Notes: generated from the letters alone by a model not told the origin. A stretch of 64,000 nt of DNA from Candidatus Woesearchaeota archaeon (GCA_023898345.1 CP060218.1:310001-374000); one strand, 5' to 3'; shown: positions 50,802 through 59,453, counted from the first letter of the stretch. Made by a program: numbers and translations.

Positions 50802-51893
50802 ATGAGAAAAGGTATTGGTGCAGTCTTTTCTGTTCTTTTACTTCTTATAGTTACTCTTTTAGCCTCAATCGCTTTTTATATTTGGCATGGCTCTTTTTCT
50901 AGTGGGGTTTTTGCTCAAATTAGTTCTGCTCAGGGTGAGAGTGTTGAAATTCTGGGTTTGGTTGGAGATTCTCTTTATCTGAGAGCTTCAGGGTCTAATG
51001 TTTCTGTTAATCGTATAAATATTGGTGAAAAAACGTGTTCCTTTTCTTCTCTTTCTCTTAATCAAAGTATTCAGGTAGTTTCTCTTTCTTCTTGTCTTGA
51101 AGATGAGGAAAAAAAAGTTGTACGAATTTCGGTTTTTTCAGATGGTGGAATTGAGGAGAAGAGTTTTTATTATTCTTCAAAGCCTAGTTCCAATTCTTTG
51201 TGTGATAATTTGACACTTCTTTATCATTTTGATAATGAAGGTGGGGCTGGAGAAAATGCGAGTTTGGTTTATGACTGGAGTAATAGTGGGTTTAATGCAA
51301 CTTGTTCGGGTGCTTCTTGTCCTACTCTTGCAGCTGGAAAGTTTGGTTCATCCTATGAATTTGATGGTTTTTCAACTTATTTTACTCTTGGAACAAATAC
51401 TTTGATTCAGGGGTCTGACAATGTTTCTCTTTGTTTTTGGCTTTATTCTAATAGTGCAAGTCTAAGTTCTGATGGTGCTGTTATTGCCCGTTATTCAGGC
51501 GGGTCTGTGGGCTGGGTTTTTTGGATAGATGATGAATCTGCATATCTTTTGACTACAGATACTATGAGTTTCTCTCCTGCTCCGGGAGGGGGCGAGGGGG
51601 GAAGGAGTGAGGGTTCTAGTTCTCTTATTTCTTATCATACTTGGGACTTTTATTGTGGTACTTTTGAGGCAAATGATGCAGTTAGATTATATAAAAATGG
51701 AGTCTTGATTAATGAATCTTTTACTACTGAAACTCAAGTTGGGAGTTCAGTTAGTGATCCTATTACTCTTGGTGTTATTGCTAGTGGGGATCGTTATTTT
51801 GAGGGGAGACTTGATGAAATGGTGGTTTGGAAACGTGAACTTACTCCAACTGAAATTGCACAGTTGTATGTTTCTTCTCGTCTTACGTGTTAG
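50802..51893 (+). CDS. Pilin-like protein fused to a LamG/concanavalin-like lectin domain
   Basis: A 363-residue protein started at the ATG at 50802 (MRKGIGAVFSVLLLLIVTLL), 25 bases after a TATA-like TTATTTTAAG. The N-terminus is a class III prepilin-type signal with RKG before a long hydrophobic helix. After about 100 residues of beta-rich stalk comes a LamG-like jelly roll: LLYHFDNEGGAGE, GSSYEFDGFSTYFTLGTNTL, SLCFWLYSNSA and GRLDEMVVWKRELTPTEIAQ. It could be a pilus-tip or surface adhesin that binds glycans. It is alone, away from the pilus locus. Confidence 0.85.
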   Translation: MRKGIGAVFSVLLLLIVTLLASIAFYIWHGSFSSGVFAQISSAQGESVEILGLVGDSLYLRASGSNVSVNRINIGEKTCSFSSLSLNQSIQVVSLSSCLEDEEKKVVRISVFSDGGIEEKSFYYSSKPSSNSLCDNLTLLYHFDNEGGAGENASLVYDWSNSGFNATCSGASCPTLAAGKFGSSYEFDGFSTYFTLGTNTLIQGSDNVSLCFWLYSNSASLSSDGAVIARYSGGSVGWVFWIDDESAYLLTTDTMSFSPAPGGGEGGRSEGSSSLISYHTWDFYCGTFEANDAVRLYKNGVLINESFTTETQVGSSVSDPITLGVIASGDRYFEGRLDEMVVWKRELTPTEIAQLYVSSRLTC

Positions 51894-51930
51894 TTTTTTC
51901 TTTTCTGGTCTGAGGTGTTGTTTATGATTT

Positions 51931-52443
51931 TTATTTCTTTGAGCTTCCGAGAACTCCTGCTCCTCTTTCGCTGTCTTCTTCCAAACTGCTAACTTCTTCT
52001 ACTTTGGCGTGTGGAGTATACAAAAGAAGACATTGTGCAATTGCTTTTGTAAGGGGGTAGATAGTAATATCTTCTTTGCCTAGTCCTTCTTCTTCGAGAA
52101 AGATTGCTAGGCTCTCTCCTTCTTTTTTGGCAAAAACTATTGGTTTTGTGGATGTATTGTTCAAAACGACAAAGACTTCTCCTCTGTAGCCGCTATCAAT
52201 TATTCCACTACGTTTTGCGATTCCTTTGCTTCCTGTCGAACCTCTTTCAGCTACATAGAGAACCCAGTTTTTTGGGATTTGCACGCTTAATTTTGTCGGC
52301 ATGAGAAAGAGTTCTCCTTGGCGTAAAAGAATGAAGTCCTCTTCAGGACAAGCATAGATGTCATATCCTGCGTCTTCTTCTCTTTTTGAAGGGAGAACTG
52401 CTTCTGGGGAAAGTCGTTTTACTTTGAAGTATGGGGTTTCCAT
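51931..52443 (-). CDS. dut: dUTPase (trimeric, dUTP diphosphatase)
   Basis: Hydrolyses dUTP to dUMP, keeping uracil out of DNA. The 170-residue product has the five dUTPase motifs: EEDAGYDIYA (1), ERGSTGSKGI (2), GIIDSGYRGEVFV (3), KAIAQCLLL (4) and ERGAGVLGSSKK (5) near the C-terminus. The complete motif 5 favours dUTPase over dCTP deaminase. A short interval separates it from the tRNA-Leu gene on the same strand. Confidence 0.9.
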   Translation of the reverse strand: METPYFKVKRLSPEAVLPSKREEDAGYDIYACPEEDFILLRQGELFLMPTKLSVQIPKNWVLYVAERGSTGSKGIAKRSGIIDSGYRGEVFVVLNNTSTKPIVFAKKEGESLAIFLEEEGLGKEDITIYPLTKAIAQCLLLYTPHAKVEEVSSLEEDSERGAGVLGSSKK

Positions 52444-52504
52444 GATTTCTTCTTTTCTCTTTGCTTCATAAAATTTTCTAAGAACTATAATTAAACACAG
52501 AAGA

Positions 52505-52585
52505 TGTGGGGAAAGGGATTCGAACCCTTGAACCGAAAGGAACCGATCTTGAGTCGGTCGCGTTTGACCACTTCGCTATCCCCAC
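52505..52585 (-). tRNA. tRNA-Leu (CAA)
   Basis: Class II tRNA on the minus strand: acceptor GTGGGGA/TCCCCAC, anticodon loop CTCAAGA (anticodon CAA), a long variable arm (TTCCTTTCGGTTC) and T arm AAGGG-TTCGAAT-CCCTT. Discriminator A; CCA not encoded. Confidence 0.94.
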
Positions 52586-52642
52586 AAAAAAGAGAATAGA
52601 AATTGGGAAAGAAATCACTTTTAAAAATCTTTGGTCTTATTT

Positions 52643-53527
52643 TTATAGAAACCATTGGGGATGAAACAAAAGTACTATTCCTAATAGTAACATGATAGCT
52701 CCTCCAAGTACTTTTGAAAGGCCAGAATACTTTTCTACTAATGGTGAGTTAATTGCAAAGAGTGCGAGAGAAAAGACTATAATGTCGTCGGCCATGAACG
52801 CAAGTGTGTACAAAAAGATGTAAAAATATTGAGACAGCAAGGAGATGTCAGAGAAAACAAGCAGAGATGTGAATAGTGCAGGTAGAGCTACGGAACAGAA
52901 AAACTCTACGGAGTTAATGACGAATGCTAAAATGATAACGGCTACAACACTTGCAATTGTTAAGGGTCCTAGGGCTATTTTTTTTATCTTTCCCATGGTT
53001 TCTTTTCTTTTTTCTTTGTCTCCTACTTCACATGTAATTTGTCCTCCTGATTTTACAAAGTCATTTAGTGCATATGCTCCTGAGAAAACTGCAAATGCTC
53101 CTATAATGTAGATCATCCATTTTGATGCAAATGCTCCTGCTACTTTCTCAAAACCGTGCCAAGCTCCAATCCATGTTGTTAGTATGATGAAGTAAATTAT
53201 TCCTGAGGTTAAGAGAAAGGTTCCTACAATGAACCACATTTTTCTTTTGTCGCCAAGTTGTGTGACCATTGTTATTAGGTAAATGAGAACCCACATGGCG
53301 CAAGGATTGAAGCCGTCTAGCAAACCAATGACGATTGAGGAAACGAAGAGAGATGTATCTTTGAAGTCGAGTTGTGTTCCAATAATGGGGATGGTAAGCG
53401 TAGTTGAATTTTGTTCTAATGTATTTTGTCTGTCGACTTCTGATCCAAAAAAAGATGCAAAAAAGACGAGAGCGAGGGTAAATGCAATTATTAATAGTGT
53501 TGTTATTGATTGCGAATTTTTTTTCAT
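52643..53527 (-). CDS. DsbD/CcdA-like transmembrane thiol-disulfide transporter
   Basis: A 294-residue membrane protein with about seven helices. The conserved GFNPCAMWVLIYL motif (near residue 72) and a second membrane cysteine in VINSVEFFCSVALPALF are the redox pair expected of DsbD-beta/CcdA proteins, which carry reducing power across the membrane. Its ATG overlaps the stop of the thioredoxin-like gene by 4 bases (ATGA), so the two act as a couple. TrxB at 33-34 kb could supply electrons. Confidence 0.85.
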   Translation of the reverse strand: MKKNSQSITTLLIIAFTLALVFFASFFGSEVDRQNTLEQNSTTLTIPIIGTQLDFKDTSLFVSSIVIGLLDGFNPCAMWVLIYLITMVTQLGDKRKMWFIVGTFLLTSGIIYFIILTTWIGAWHGFEKVAGAFASKWMIYIIGAFAVFSGAYALNDFVKSGGQITCEVGDKEKRKETMGKIKKIALGPLTIASVVAVIILAFVINSVEFFCSVALPALFTSLLVFSDISLLSQYFYIFLYTLAFMADDIIVFSLALFAINSPLVEKYSGLSKVLGGAIMLLLGIVLLFHPQWFL

Positions 53528-54105
53528 CTCTCTTCATCCTCTCCTTGTGAGGCTCTTAGTTCTATTGTTCTTATCATTCCTTCTTGCCAATTTTGGTCAA
53601 TTTTTTTCTGTACTTCTTCTACCATTTCTTCAAGAACCTTTCCACTTGTTTCAGGAGTTCCAAAACCGACGTTGATTCTGTCTCCAATAATTGTTGTTGG
53701 GGTTGCTACACGTGCAGAATCGATTTCGGGGAAATTTTTTATCATTTCTTCATATATTTTCTGATTTTCAGATAAAGAAAGGTCATGTTCAATGATTTTT
53801 ACATTTGGATATTCTTCAAGAAGTGTTTTGTGGAATTTTATTTGTTCTACGCAATGTGGACATGTTGTGAGGTGAAAGAAGTGCATTTCGATTACATCGT
53901 CGCCGTACGCCAAATTTTCAGTTCCTACTTTTTGTGTTGGACTTGTTAGTGCAAAAACGCCTCCTAGTCCAATGACGAGCGCTAAAATTATGAGGAGAAC
54001 CATATTGTCTTTGAGAAACTTATTGTAACGAATTGAAGAAAGACTTCGATTCTCTGCTTTAGGAGTAGGTTTTTGACTCTCAAGTCTTTTTTGTTTTCTT
54101 GCCAT
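53524..54105 (-). CDS. Membrane-anchored thioredoxin-fold protein (CPHC)
   Basis: A 193-residue protein with a basic N-terminal region, one membrane helix (NMVLLIILALVIGLGGVFAL) and an outward thioredoxin fold with active site TTCPHC and the cis-Pro element RVATPTTII. CPHC resembles DsbA-type oxidants and DsbD partners. A TATA-like TTTAAAAATG lies about 28 bases before the ATG at 54105. It is co-transcribed with the transporter and is likely its external redox partner. Confidence 0.88.
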   Translation of the reverse strand: MARKQKRLESQKPTPKAENRSLSSIRYNKFLKDNMVLLIILALVIGLGGVFALTSPTQKVGTENLAYGDDVIEMHFFHLTTCPHCVEQIKFHKTLLEEYPNVKIIEHDLSLSENQKIYEEMIKNFPEIDSARVATPTTIIGDRINVGFGTPETSGKVLEEMVEEVQKKIDQNWQEGMIRTIELRASQGEDEER

Positions 54106-54260
54106 GTTTTTTGCACAGAACTTTCATTTTTAAACTTACGGGAAGTCTGTTGTATGAAGTAGGGATAATCTGATTTGGTTTTCTTTGCTTTTCACCTTTT
54201 GTCTTCCTTCTTCTTTTTCTTTGGCTGAAAATTTATAAATATTGTAAAAAATCTTTTTGC

Positions 54261-54704
54261 ATGCTTATTATATTTGAAACAGATAACTTTGTTGTTGAAG
54301 CACATGAGAGACCTGAAATTTCACGAGAAGAAGGAGGACACATAAAAATAACGCCAAAGAAGGAGTACTCCGACAGAACGGAGTTGCCGCCTGAGGTAGC
54401 ACTGGAAATGATGTGGCTTTCTGTTCTTTGTGGGGAAGCTATGAAATTAGGTTTGAAAAAGCAAGGGATTGAGTTGGGTCGCATCAACTATCAGGAAAAT
54501 GGGAATTGGAAACCTCATCTCCATCTTCATTTGTATGGGAGAGCAAAGGGTGCAAGCAAGCAAAAGTTTGGCGATCCTCTACTGCCAGGACATAAACCTG
54601 GGTATGAAGCTTTGAATGAAGGGGATAGAAAGAGCATAAGGGAAGAGATAGGAAATCTGTTGCTACAAGAAAAATTCAAAAAGGGGAATTGGCGCTTTCG
54701 TTAA
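54261..54704 (+). CDS. HIT-family nucleotide hydrolase or transferase-like protein
   Basis: A 147-residue protein with the histidine-triad core KPHLHLHLYGRA (H-x-H-x-H) and the upstream GRINYQENGNWKPHLH segment. It probably hydrolyses nucleotidyl-linked substrates. A TATA box (about 54230-54240) lies 26 bases from the ATG at 54261. It is monocistronic, between the DsbD pair and the ribosomal cluster. The C-terminal region is charged. Confidence 0.8.
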   Translation: MLIIFETDNFVVEAHERPEISREEGGHIKITPKKEYSDRTELPPEVALEMMWLSVLCGEAMKLGLKKQGIELGRINYQENGNWKPHLHLHLYGRAKGASKQKFGDPLLPGHKPGYEALNEGDRKSIREEIGNLLLQEKFKKGNWRFR

Positions 54705-54840
54705 CTTTTTTTTTGCTTGCTTTTTTCTTATTTTTCAAATATAGATTTGCTGTTTGTTCTTATTAGTAGTAACATTTTCTATATAAAAGAGCTGACTAGC
54801 AAATCTTTATAAAGTGAGTCTGGCTCCACAATCTTATCCA

Positions 54841-55311
54841 ATGGCCAAAGAAAAAGGACAGGACATGAACTTCATACGTATCATGGGTACGGATATTAAA
54901 GCTGAGAGTACCCTCCTCTATGGTCTTTCAAAGATCAAGGGAGTCAACATCATGGCCTCTAACGGAATTTGTACAGTGCTTAAGCTGGACAAAACTCGTA
55001 AGGTCTCATCACTCTCAGAAAAGGAAATCGAAACGCTTGAGAATTACTTGAGTAGTGGGGAATTTACAGGTTTGCCTCTGTGGTTGTCAAACTTGCGTAA
55101 GGATCCAGTTACAGGTAATGACATGCATCTCGTTGGAAAAGATCTTGATTACTATAAGATGCAGCTTGAACGTAAGCTTTCCAAAATCAAAACATATCGT
55201 GGACTTCGTCTTAGATTGCGTCTTCCTGTGCGAGGACAGCGAACAAAGGCAAACTTCAGGCGGAACAAGACTATTGCTGCTATGAAGTCGAAAAGTGGAG
55301 GTAAAAAATAA
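54841..55311 (+). CDS. rps13: Ribosomal protein uS13
   Basis: Small-subunit head protein that contacts tRNA and L5. The ATG at 54841 (MAKEKGQDMNFIRIMGTDIK) is preferred over an in-frame start at 54814; the TATA box at 54806-54814 supports it. The 156-residue product has the helix-two-turn-helix region and the C-terminal TYRGLRLRLRLPVRGQRTKA signature. It heads the cluster S13-S4-S11-RpoD. Confidence 0.96.
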   Translation: MAKEKGQDMNFIRIMGTDIKAESTLLYGLSKIKGVNIMASNGICTVLKLDKTRKVSSLSEKEIETLENYLSSGEFTGLPLWLSNLRKDPVTGNDMHLVGKDLDYYKMQLERKLSKIKTYRGLRLRLRLPVRGQRTKANFRRNKTIAAMKSKSGGKK

Positions 55312-55318
55312 TTGAAGA

Positions 55319-55969
55319 ATGGGACTGGCAATTAAGCACAGAAAAAAATTTATCTCTCACAAGAAAAGGTGGGATAAAGAAACAATCACAAGCGAAGCAG
55401 AACTTGTACGCGACTATGCTTTAAAGAATAAAAAAGAAATCAAGAAAGTGGAGTTGAAGATTTCTAAATATAAACAGCTGGCTAAAAACTTAAACACAGA
55501 TGAGTCTAGTAAAAACTCTCCTGCTGCGCAGCACCTTCTTTCAAAATTTAGGGAGATGGGGATTCTTCCTTCAACATCAACAACTCTTGATGAGGTTCTT
55601 GACCTTAAGGTTCGAAGTGTTCTTGAAAGAAGGCTTTCTAATATTGTGTACAAAAAGAAACTTGCAAGAACACCAAAGCAAGCAAGACAATTTGTTGTTC
55701 ATAGGCACATTACTATTGGTGGTAAGTGTGTAAATTCTCCTTCTCATCTTGTGACTCTTGCAGAGGAAATGCAAGTTGAGTTTGTTGAAAATTCTGCTCT
55801 TGCAAATGAAGAACATCCTGAAAGAAAACTAGAAGTTGAAGGATTAAAAGATGAACTTGCAAAAGGGGCTCAAAGAGCTTCTCAAAGCAAGGGTGGAAAG
55901 GAAGGAGACTTTGATGAACGAGAGGAAGTTTTAGATGAGGAAGAACAAAATGAGGAGGGTTTGAAGTAA
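55319..55969 (+). CDS. rps4: Ribosomal protein uS4 with acidic C-terminal extension
   Basis: Primary 16S rRNA-binding assembly protein. The 216-residue product contains the S4 RNA-binding core LERRLSNIVYKKKLARTPKQ and ARQFVVHRHITIGGKCVNSP. After about residue 170 comes an acidic/polar tail (EGDFDEREEVLDEEEQNEEG) not part of the usual archaeal S4. It starts 7 bases after S13. Confidence 0.95.
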   Translation: MGLAIKHRKKFISHKKRWDKETITSEAELVRDYALKNKKEIKKVELKISKYKQLAKNLNTDESSKNSPAAQHLLSKFREMGILPSTSTTLDEVLDLKVRSVLERRLSNIVYKKKLARTPKQARQFVVHRHITIGGKCVNSPSHLVTLAEEMQVEFVENSALANEEHPERKLEVEGLKDELAKGAQRASQSKGGKEGDFDEREEVLDEEEQNEEGLK

Positions 55970-55970
55970 A

Positions 55971-56582
55971 ATGGTTAAAAAAAATGTCTCGGAAATGGAA
56001 GAAATTTCTCCTGAAGCTGAAGTAAAGATGCCAGAAGCAACGGAAAAGGCGTCTAAAAAAGAAGTGTCTTCTAAAAAAACTTCAAAGAAATCTGAACTTA
56101 GTGAGAAGAAGGTTTCAAAGACTTCTGGGAATGAAGATGAACAAGTTCTTGATGTTGAAGTTCCTGAAGAAAAGCCTAAAAAGACAAAACAGGAGAAGGA
56201 GGTCTGGGGGATTTTGCATCTTTATTCTTCCTATAACAATACTCATTTGCATGTAACTGATGTGACTGGTTCTGAAACTATTGTGAAAGCAACTGGTGGC
56301 ATGGTAACGAAATCCGATCGTCTTAAAGCAACGCCAAATGTTGCTATGGCTGCTGCAAAATTGGTGGCTGAAGGCTGTAAGAATGCAGGGGTGACTAGTT
56401 TGTATGTAAAGCTTCGGGCAGTTGGTGGGCATAATGGGCCAATGACTCCTGGGCCAGGTTCACAGGCAACTATTCGTATGCTTACACGGTATGGCATTAA
56501 ACTTGGAAGGATTGAGGATGTAACGCCTGTACCTCATGATTCTTGTCGTAAAAAGGGCGGTAAGAGGGGAAGGAGAGTATAA
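55971..56582 (+). CDS. rps11: Ribosomal protein uS11 with long charged N-terminal extension
   Basis: Small-subunit platform protein. The core from about residue 77 (VWGILHLYSSYNNTHLHVTD) to the end (PVPHDSCRKKGGKRGRRV) is standard S11. Ahead of it are about 75 residues of low-complexity Lys/Glu/Ser. No internal methionine suits a normal-length start just before the core, so the extension is probably translated. It starts one base after S4. Confidence 0.94.
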   Translation: MVKKNVSEMEEISPEAEVKMPEATEKASKKEVSSKKTSKKSELSEKKVSKTSGNEDEQVLDVEVPEEKPKKTKQEKEVWGILHLYSSYNNTHLHVTDVTGSETIVKATGGMVTKSDRLKATPNVAMAAAKLVAEGCKNAGVTSLYVKLRAVGGHNGPMTPGPGSQATIRMLTRYGIKLGRIEDVTPVPHDSCRKKGGKRGRRV

Positions 56583-56583
56583 A

Positions 56584-57180
56584 ATGGCAGTAGCAAAACA
56601 GGAAGGGGACGAATTTGTAGTTGCTTTCAAAAAGGGCGAGAATGGTCTTGCTAATGCAATGCGAAGAATTGTTCTTGATGAGGTGCCAACTTTTGCAATT
56701 GAAGAAGTAGAAGTTGTTGCAAATCAATCTCCTTTGTATAATGAAGTTCTTGCACTTCGTCTCGGTCTTGTTCCTCTTGTAACAGATTTGAAGAGTTACA
56801 ATCTTCGAAGAGACTGTTCTTGTGGTGGGGTTGGCTGTGCTCTTTGTGAAGTTAAGATGAGTTTAAAGAAAGAGGGAGAAGGAACTGTTTATTCTGGGGA
56901 AATTAAATCTGAAGACCCTAAGATTGTACCTTCTGATAAGGAAATTCCTATTACTAAGCTTTTTGGGTCTTCTTGTGTTGAAGTTAATCTGAAGGCGTTG
57001 CTTGGAAGAGGTAGGGAACATGCAAAATGGGCGCCAGGTCACGCATTTTTGCGAGAGGGTGCAAAAGAGGAAGTAAATCTTGTCATAGAACCTTTTGGTC
57101 AGCTTAGTGGAAAGGAAATTTTCAATTCAGCGCTTGATATTCTTCTTGGTAAGGTTAAGGAGCTAGAGGAGGCATTGTAA
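56584..57180 (+). CDS. rpoD: DNA-directed RNA polymerase subunit D (Rpo3)
   Basis: Assembly-platform subunit of RNA polymerase, equivalent to bacterial alpha and Rpb3. The ATG at 56584 gives 198 residues. Conserved parts are NGLANAMRRIVLDEVPTFAI (the dimerisation region) and LRLGLVPLVTD. The inserted Cys-rich segment CSCGGVGCALC contains several cysteines, as in subunits that bind an Fe-S cluster, though the domain is reduced. It sits in its usual place after S11. Confidence 0.95.
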   Translation: MAVAKQEGDEFVVAFKKGENGLANAMRRIVLDEVPTFAIEEVEVVANQSPLYNEVLALRLGLVPLVTDLKSYNLRRDCSCGGVGCALCEVKMSLKKEGEGTVYSGEIKSEDPKIVPSDKEIPITKLFGSSCVEVNLKALLGRGREHAKWAPGHAFLREGAKEEVNLVIEPFGQLSGKEIFNSALDILLGKVKELEEAL

Positions 57181-57182
57181 AA

Positions 57183-57644
57183 ATGGTAGAGCAGAAAACA
57201 AAAGAAGCAAAAGCAGTAATTATTGATGGAAAAGATCTTATTCTTGGAAGGATGGGGAGTAAAATTGCAAAGCGTCTTCTTATGGGTGAGGAAATTAAAA
57301 TTGTAAATTGCAAGGATATCATCATGTTAGGAAAGAAGAAGTTTTTGGTACAGCGGTACAAGGAGAAAATCTCCAATAAGGTTGTAAAGCAGGGTCCGTA
57401 CTACGACAGATCGCCAGCAGACATTGTGAAGCGTTCTATGAGAAACATGCTTCCTTATAAAAATGAAAGGGGAAAGTTGGCCTTTAGTCGGCTTAAGTGT
57501 TACAACTCTACGCCTTCTACTTTGCTTAATGTTGAGAAGGAGGAACTAAAGGAAGTTGTTCTTAATGAAGATACTGTGTTTTATTACACAAGAATTGGCG
57601 AGCTTTGTGCAGCTCTTGGTTATGACAAACATATGAGGAAGTAA
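57183..57644 (+). CDS. rpl13: Ribosomal protein uL13
   Basis: Large-subunit assembly protein. The 153-residue product has the N-terminal VIIDGKDLILGRMGSKIAKR and the RSPADIVKRSMRNMLPYKNE region typical of L13. It starts 2 bases after RpoD; L18e, which usually separates them in archaea, is absent here. Confidence 0.95.
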   Translation: MVEQKTKEAKAVIIDGKDLILGRMGSKIAKRLLMGEEIKIVNCKDIIMLGKKKFLVQRYKEKISNKVVKQGPYYDRSPADIVKRSMRNMLPYKNERGKLAFSRLKCYNSTPSTLLNVEKEELKEVVLNEDTVFYYTRIGELCAALGYDKHMRK

Positions 57645-57646
57645 AA

Positions 57647-58051
57647 ATGGGAGCAACTATAATACATAAATCTGGGTACAGAAAAACAAGTGTTGCAAGA
57701 GCGACTGTGAAGAAAGGAAAGGGTTTGGTTTTAGTAAATAATCAACCTTATAAGGAGTATCAACCAAATGTTGATCTTCAACTTAAACTTCTTGAGCCTC
57801 TTCTTATTTCTGGGATGGAAGCAAAGGTAGATGTAACTTTGAATGTTTTTGGGGGTGGACAAAACTCTCAGGTTGATGCAATGAGGCAAGCAATTGCAAA
57901 GGCTTTAGTTGAGCTTTCTGGCTCTGAGGAACTTAAGAGGAAGTTTGTTGAGTATGATCGTTCTCTTCTTGTTGCTGATACACGTTTCAAGGAAATGAAG
58001 AAGCCAAATAATTCACATGCTAGGGCTAAGCGTCAGAAATCATACAGGTAG
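57647..58051 (+). CDS. rps9: Ribosomal protein uS9
   Basis: Small-subunit head protein whose C-terminal tail reaches P-site tRNA. The 134-residue product starts with HKSGYRKTSVARATVKKGKG and ends HARAKRQKSYR, both diagnostic. It lies 2 bases after L13. Confidence 0.96.
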   Translation: MGATIIHKSGYRKTSVARATVKKGKGLVLVNNQPYKEYQPNVDLQLKLLEPLLISGMEAKVDVTLNVFGGGQNSQVDAMRQAIAKALVELSGSEELKRKFVEYDRSLLVADTRFKEMKKPNNSHARAKRQKSYR

Positions 58052-58055
58052 AAAA

Positions 58056-58232
58056 ATGGAACAAAATACTAGATATGGCTTTGTAAAAGTGAAATGTCAC
58101 GAATGTGGGAATGAACAGACAATTTTTGGAAAGGCTTCGACTGAAGTGAAATGCTTGAAATGTGATGCTGTTCTTGCTGTTCCTCGTGGTGGAAAGGCAG
58201 CTATTAAGGCTGAAATTTTAGAATTACTTTAG
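58056..58232 (+). CDS. rps27e: Ribosomal protein S27e
   Basis: A 58-residue zinc-finger small-subunit protein starting at the ATG at 58056. Cysteines CHEC and CLKC, plus VKCLKCDAVLAVPRGGKAAI, identify S27e. In most archaea RpoN and RpoK follow S9; here S27e takes that place. Confidence 0.93.
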   Translation: MEQNTRYGFVKVKCHECGNEQTIFGKASTEVKCLKCDAVLAVPRGGKAAIKAEILELL

Positions 58233-58301
58233 TCTTTTTTTCTTTTGAAATGTGGACTAATGCTCCGTTTCTTTTATAAATAGAATCTTTTCAGTATTTG
58301 T

Positions 58302-58913
58302 ATGAACTTTAGAAAAATCATTCATTTACTCTTCTATTATGTTGTACCTGCATTTTTGTTGGGCAGTGTTCTTTATCAGCTATCTGTAGGTTCTGATATC
58401 TATCATTTGGTTGTTGAATATGGTGGAAATGCTTTTTTGTTGGTAGTATTTCTTCTTTTTATTAAACCCATTTCTGTTCTTTTTAGCAAGGTCTCCTTTT
58501 TTAGGACTCTTCTTTCTTACAGGCGTGAAGTTGGCGTTTTGGCGTTCTGGTTTGCAGTATTTCATTCAGTTTCTTTATTTTATTATTTGAATTTATTTTC
58601 AGTTCAGACTTTTTTTGAGTTGCTGCAATCTAGTGCTTTATTTTTAACAACTGGTCTTTTGGCGTTTCTTGGTATGTTTGTTTTGGGAATCACTTCGAAT
58701 AGGCTCGCTACTTTAAAGCTTGGAAAAAATTGGAAGAAACTTCAATATATTGTTTATCCGACTTTTGCTTTTATTTGTATTCACAAGGCGCAGGCAGAGG
58801 GGGAATATGGTTCTTATGTGGTCTTGGCGGTATATACTGTTCTTAAACTTCTTCAATATCTTAAAATGAATAAACTTCTTTTTTGGCGCCAAAAAACTGG
58901 CAAGGCACTTTAG
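58302..58913 (+). CDS. Ferric reductase-like heme membrane protein (MsrQ/YedZ-like)
   Basis: A 203-residue protein with about six membrane segments. The blocks RREVGVLAFWFAVFHSVSLF and NWKKLQYIVYPTFAFICIHK match MsrQ/YedZ: each contains a membrane histidine (in VFHS and CIHK) suited to bind heme. MsrQ passes electrons to the methionine sulfoxide reductase MsrP, but no msrP is present here. TATA (about 58273-58282) is 25 bases upstream of the ATG at 58302. Confidence 0.82.
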   Translation: MNFRKIIHLLFYYVVPAFLLGSVLYQLSVGSDIYHLVVEYGGNAFLLVVFLLFIKPISVLFSKVSFFRTLLSYRREVGVLAFWFAVFHSVSLFYYLNLFSVQTFFELLQSSALFLTTGLLAFLGMFVLGITSNRLATLKLGKNWKKLQYIVYPTFAFICIHKAQAEGEYGSYVVLAVYTVLKLLQYLKMNKLLFWRQKTGKAL

Positions 58914-59096
58914 TATTTTGACTTCTTCTTTTTTCTCGTCTTCAAGAAAATTTTTTTCTTTTTGAGGGAGGTATTCTCTTGAAATTGGCCAAATTCTTTG
59001 AAATTTGCAGGTTTGTACACATTCCAGTTACGCCAAAGGTTTAAATATAAAAAGGAGGCGCAAAAAGCATTAGGTTCAAGCCTAAAAAGCAAAAAA

Positions 59097-59453
59097 ATGG
59101 AAACTATCGTAGTTAAATCCAAGATAAAAGAAGTTGCTAAAAACTGTAATGTTTCAAGTGATTTTGCAGAAGCATTAAATAAAAAGGCAGTTGAAGAAGT
59201 AAAAGCTGCAGCTAAGAGAGCTGGTGCAAATAATAGAAAGACTGTTTCTTCCAAAGATGCATATGTTGGGAAGAGTATGGCAAAAGAGATGCTTGTTGTG
59301 AAATCTAAGGTGAAAGAGGTAGTTGGTTCAAACTACAATGTTTCTGGTGATTTTGCAGAGGCTCTTAATGAGGTTCTAACATGGTATGTCCAGCAGGCTT
59401 GTGCAAGAGCTGAGGCTAATGGTAGAAAGACTGTTACTGCAAAAGACTTGTAA
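59097..59453 (+). CDS. Tandem histone-fold (doublet) DNA-binding protein
   Basis: A 118-residue protein of two homologous repeats. VVKSKIKEVAKNCNVSSDFA ... ANNRKTVSSKD (about residues 5-54) is matched by VVKSKVKEVVGSNYNVSGDF ... ANGRKTVTAKDL (about 66-118). Each has the three-helix histone-fold pattern and the closing GRKTV-x-x-x-D loop. It resembles the DUF1931-type histone-like proteins. Start at the ATG at 59097; the in-frame run upstream contains the TATA element (59040-59051) and is not coding. Probably a chromatin or architectural protein. Confidence 0.82.
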   Translation: METIVVKSKIKEVAKNCNVSSDFAEALNKKAVEEVKAAAKRAGANNRKTVSSKDAYVGKSMAKEMLVVKSKVKEVVGSNYNVSGDFAEALNEVLTWYVQQACARAEANGRKTVTAKDL

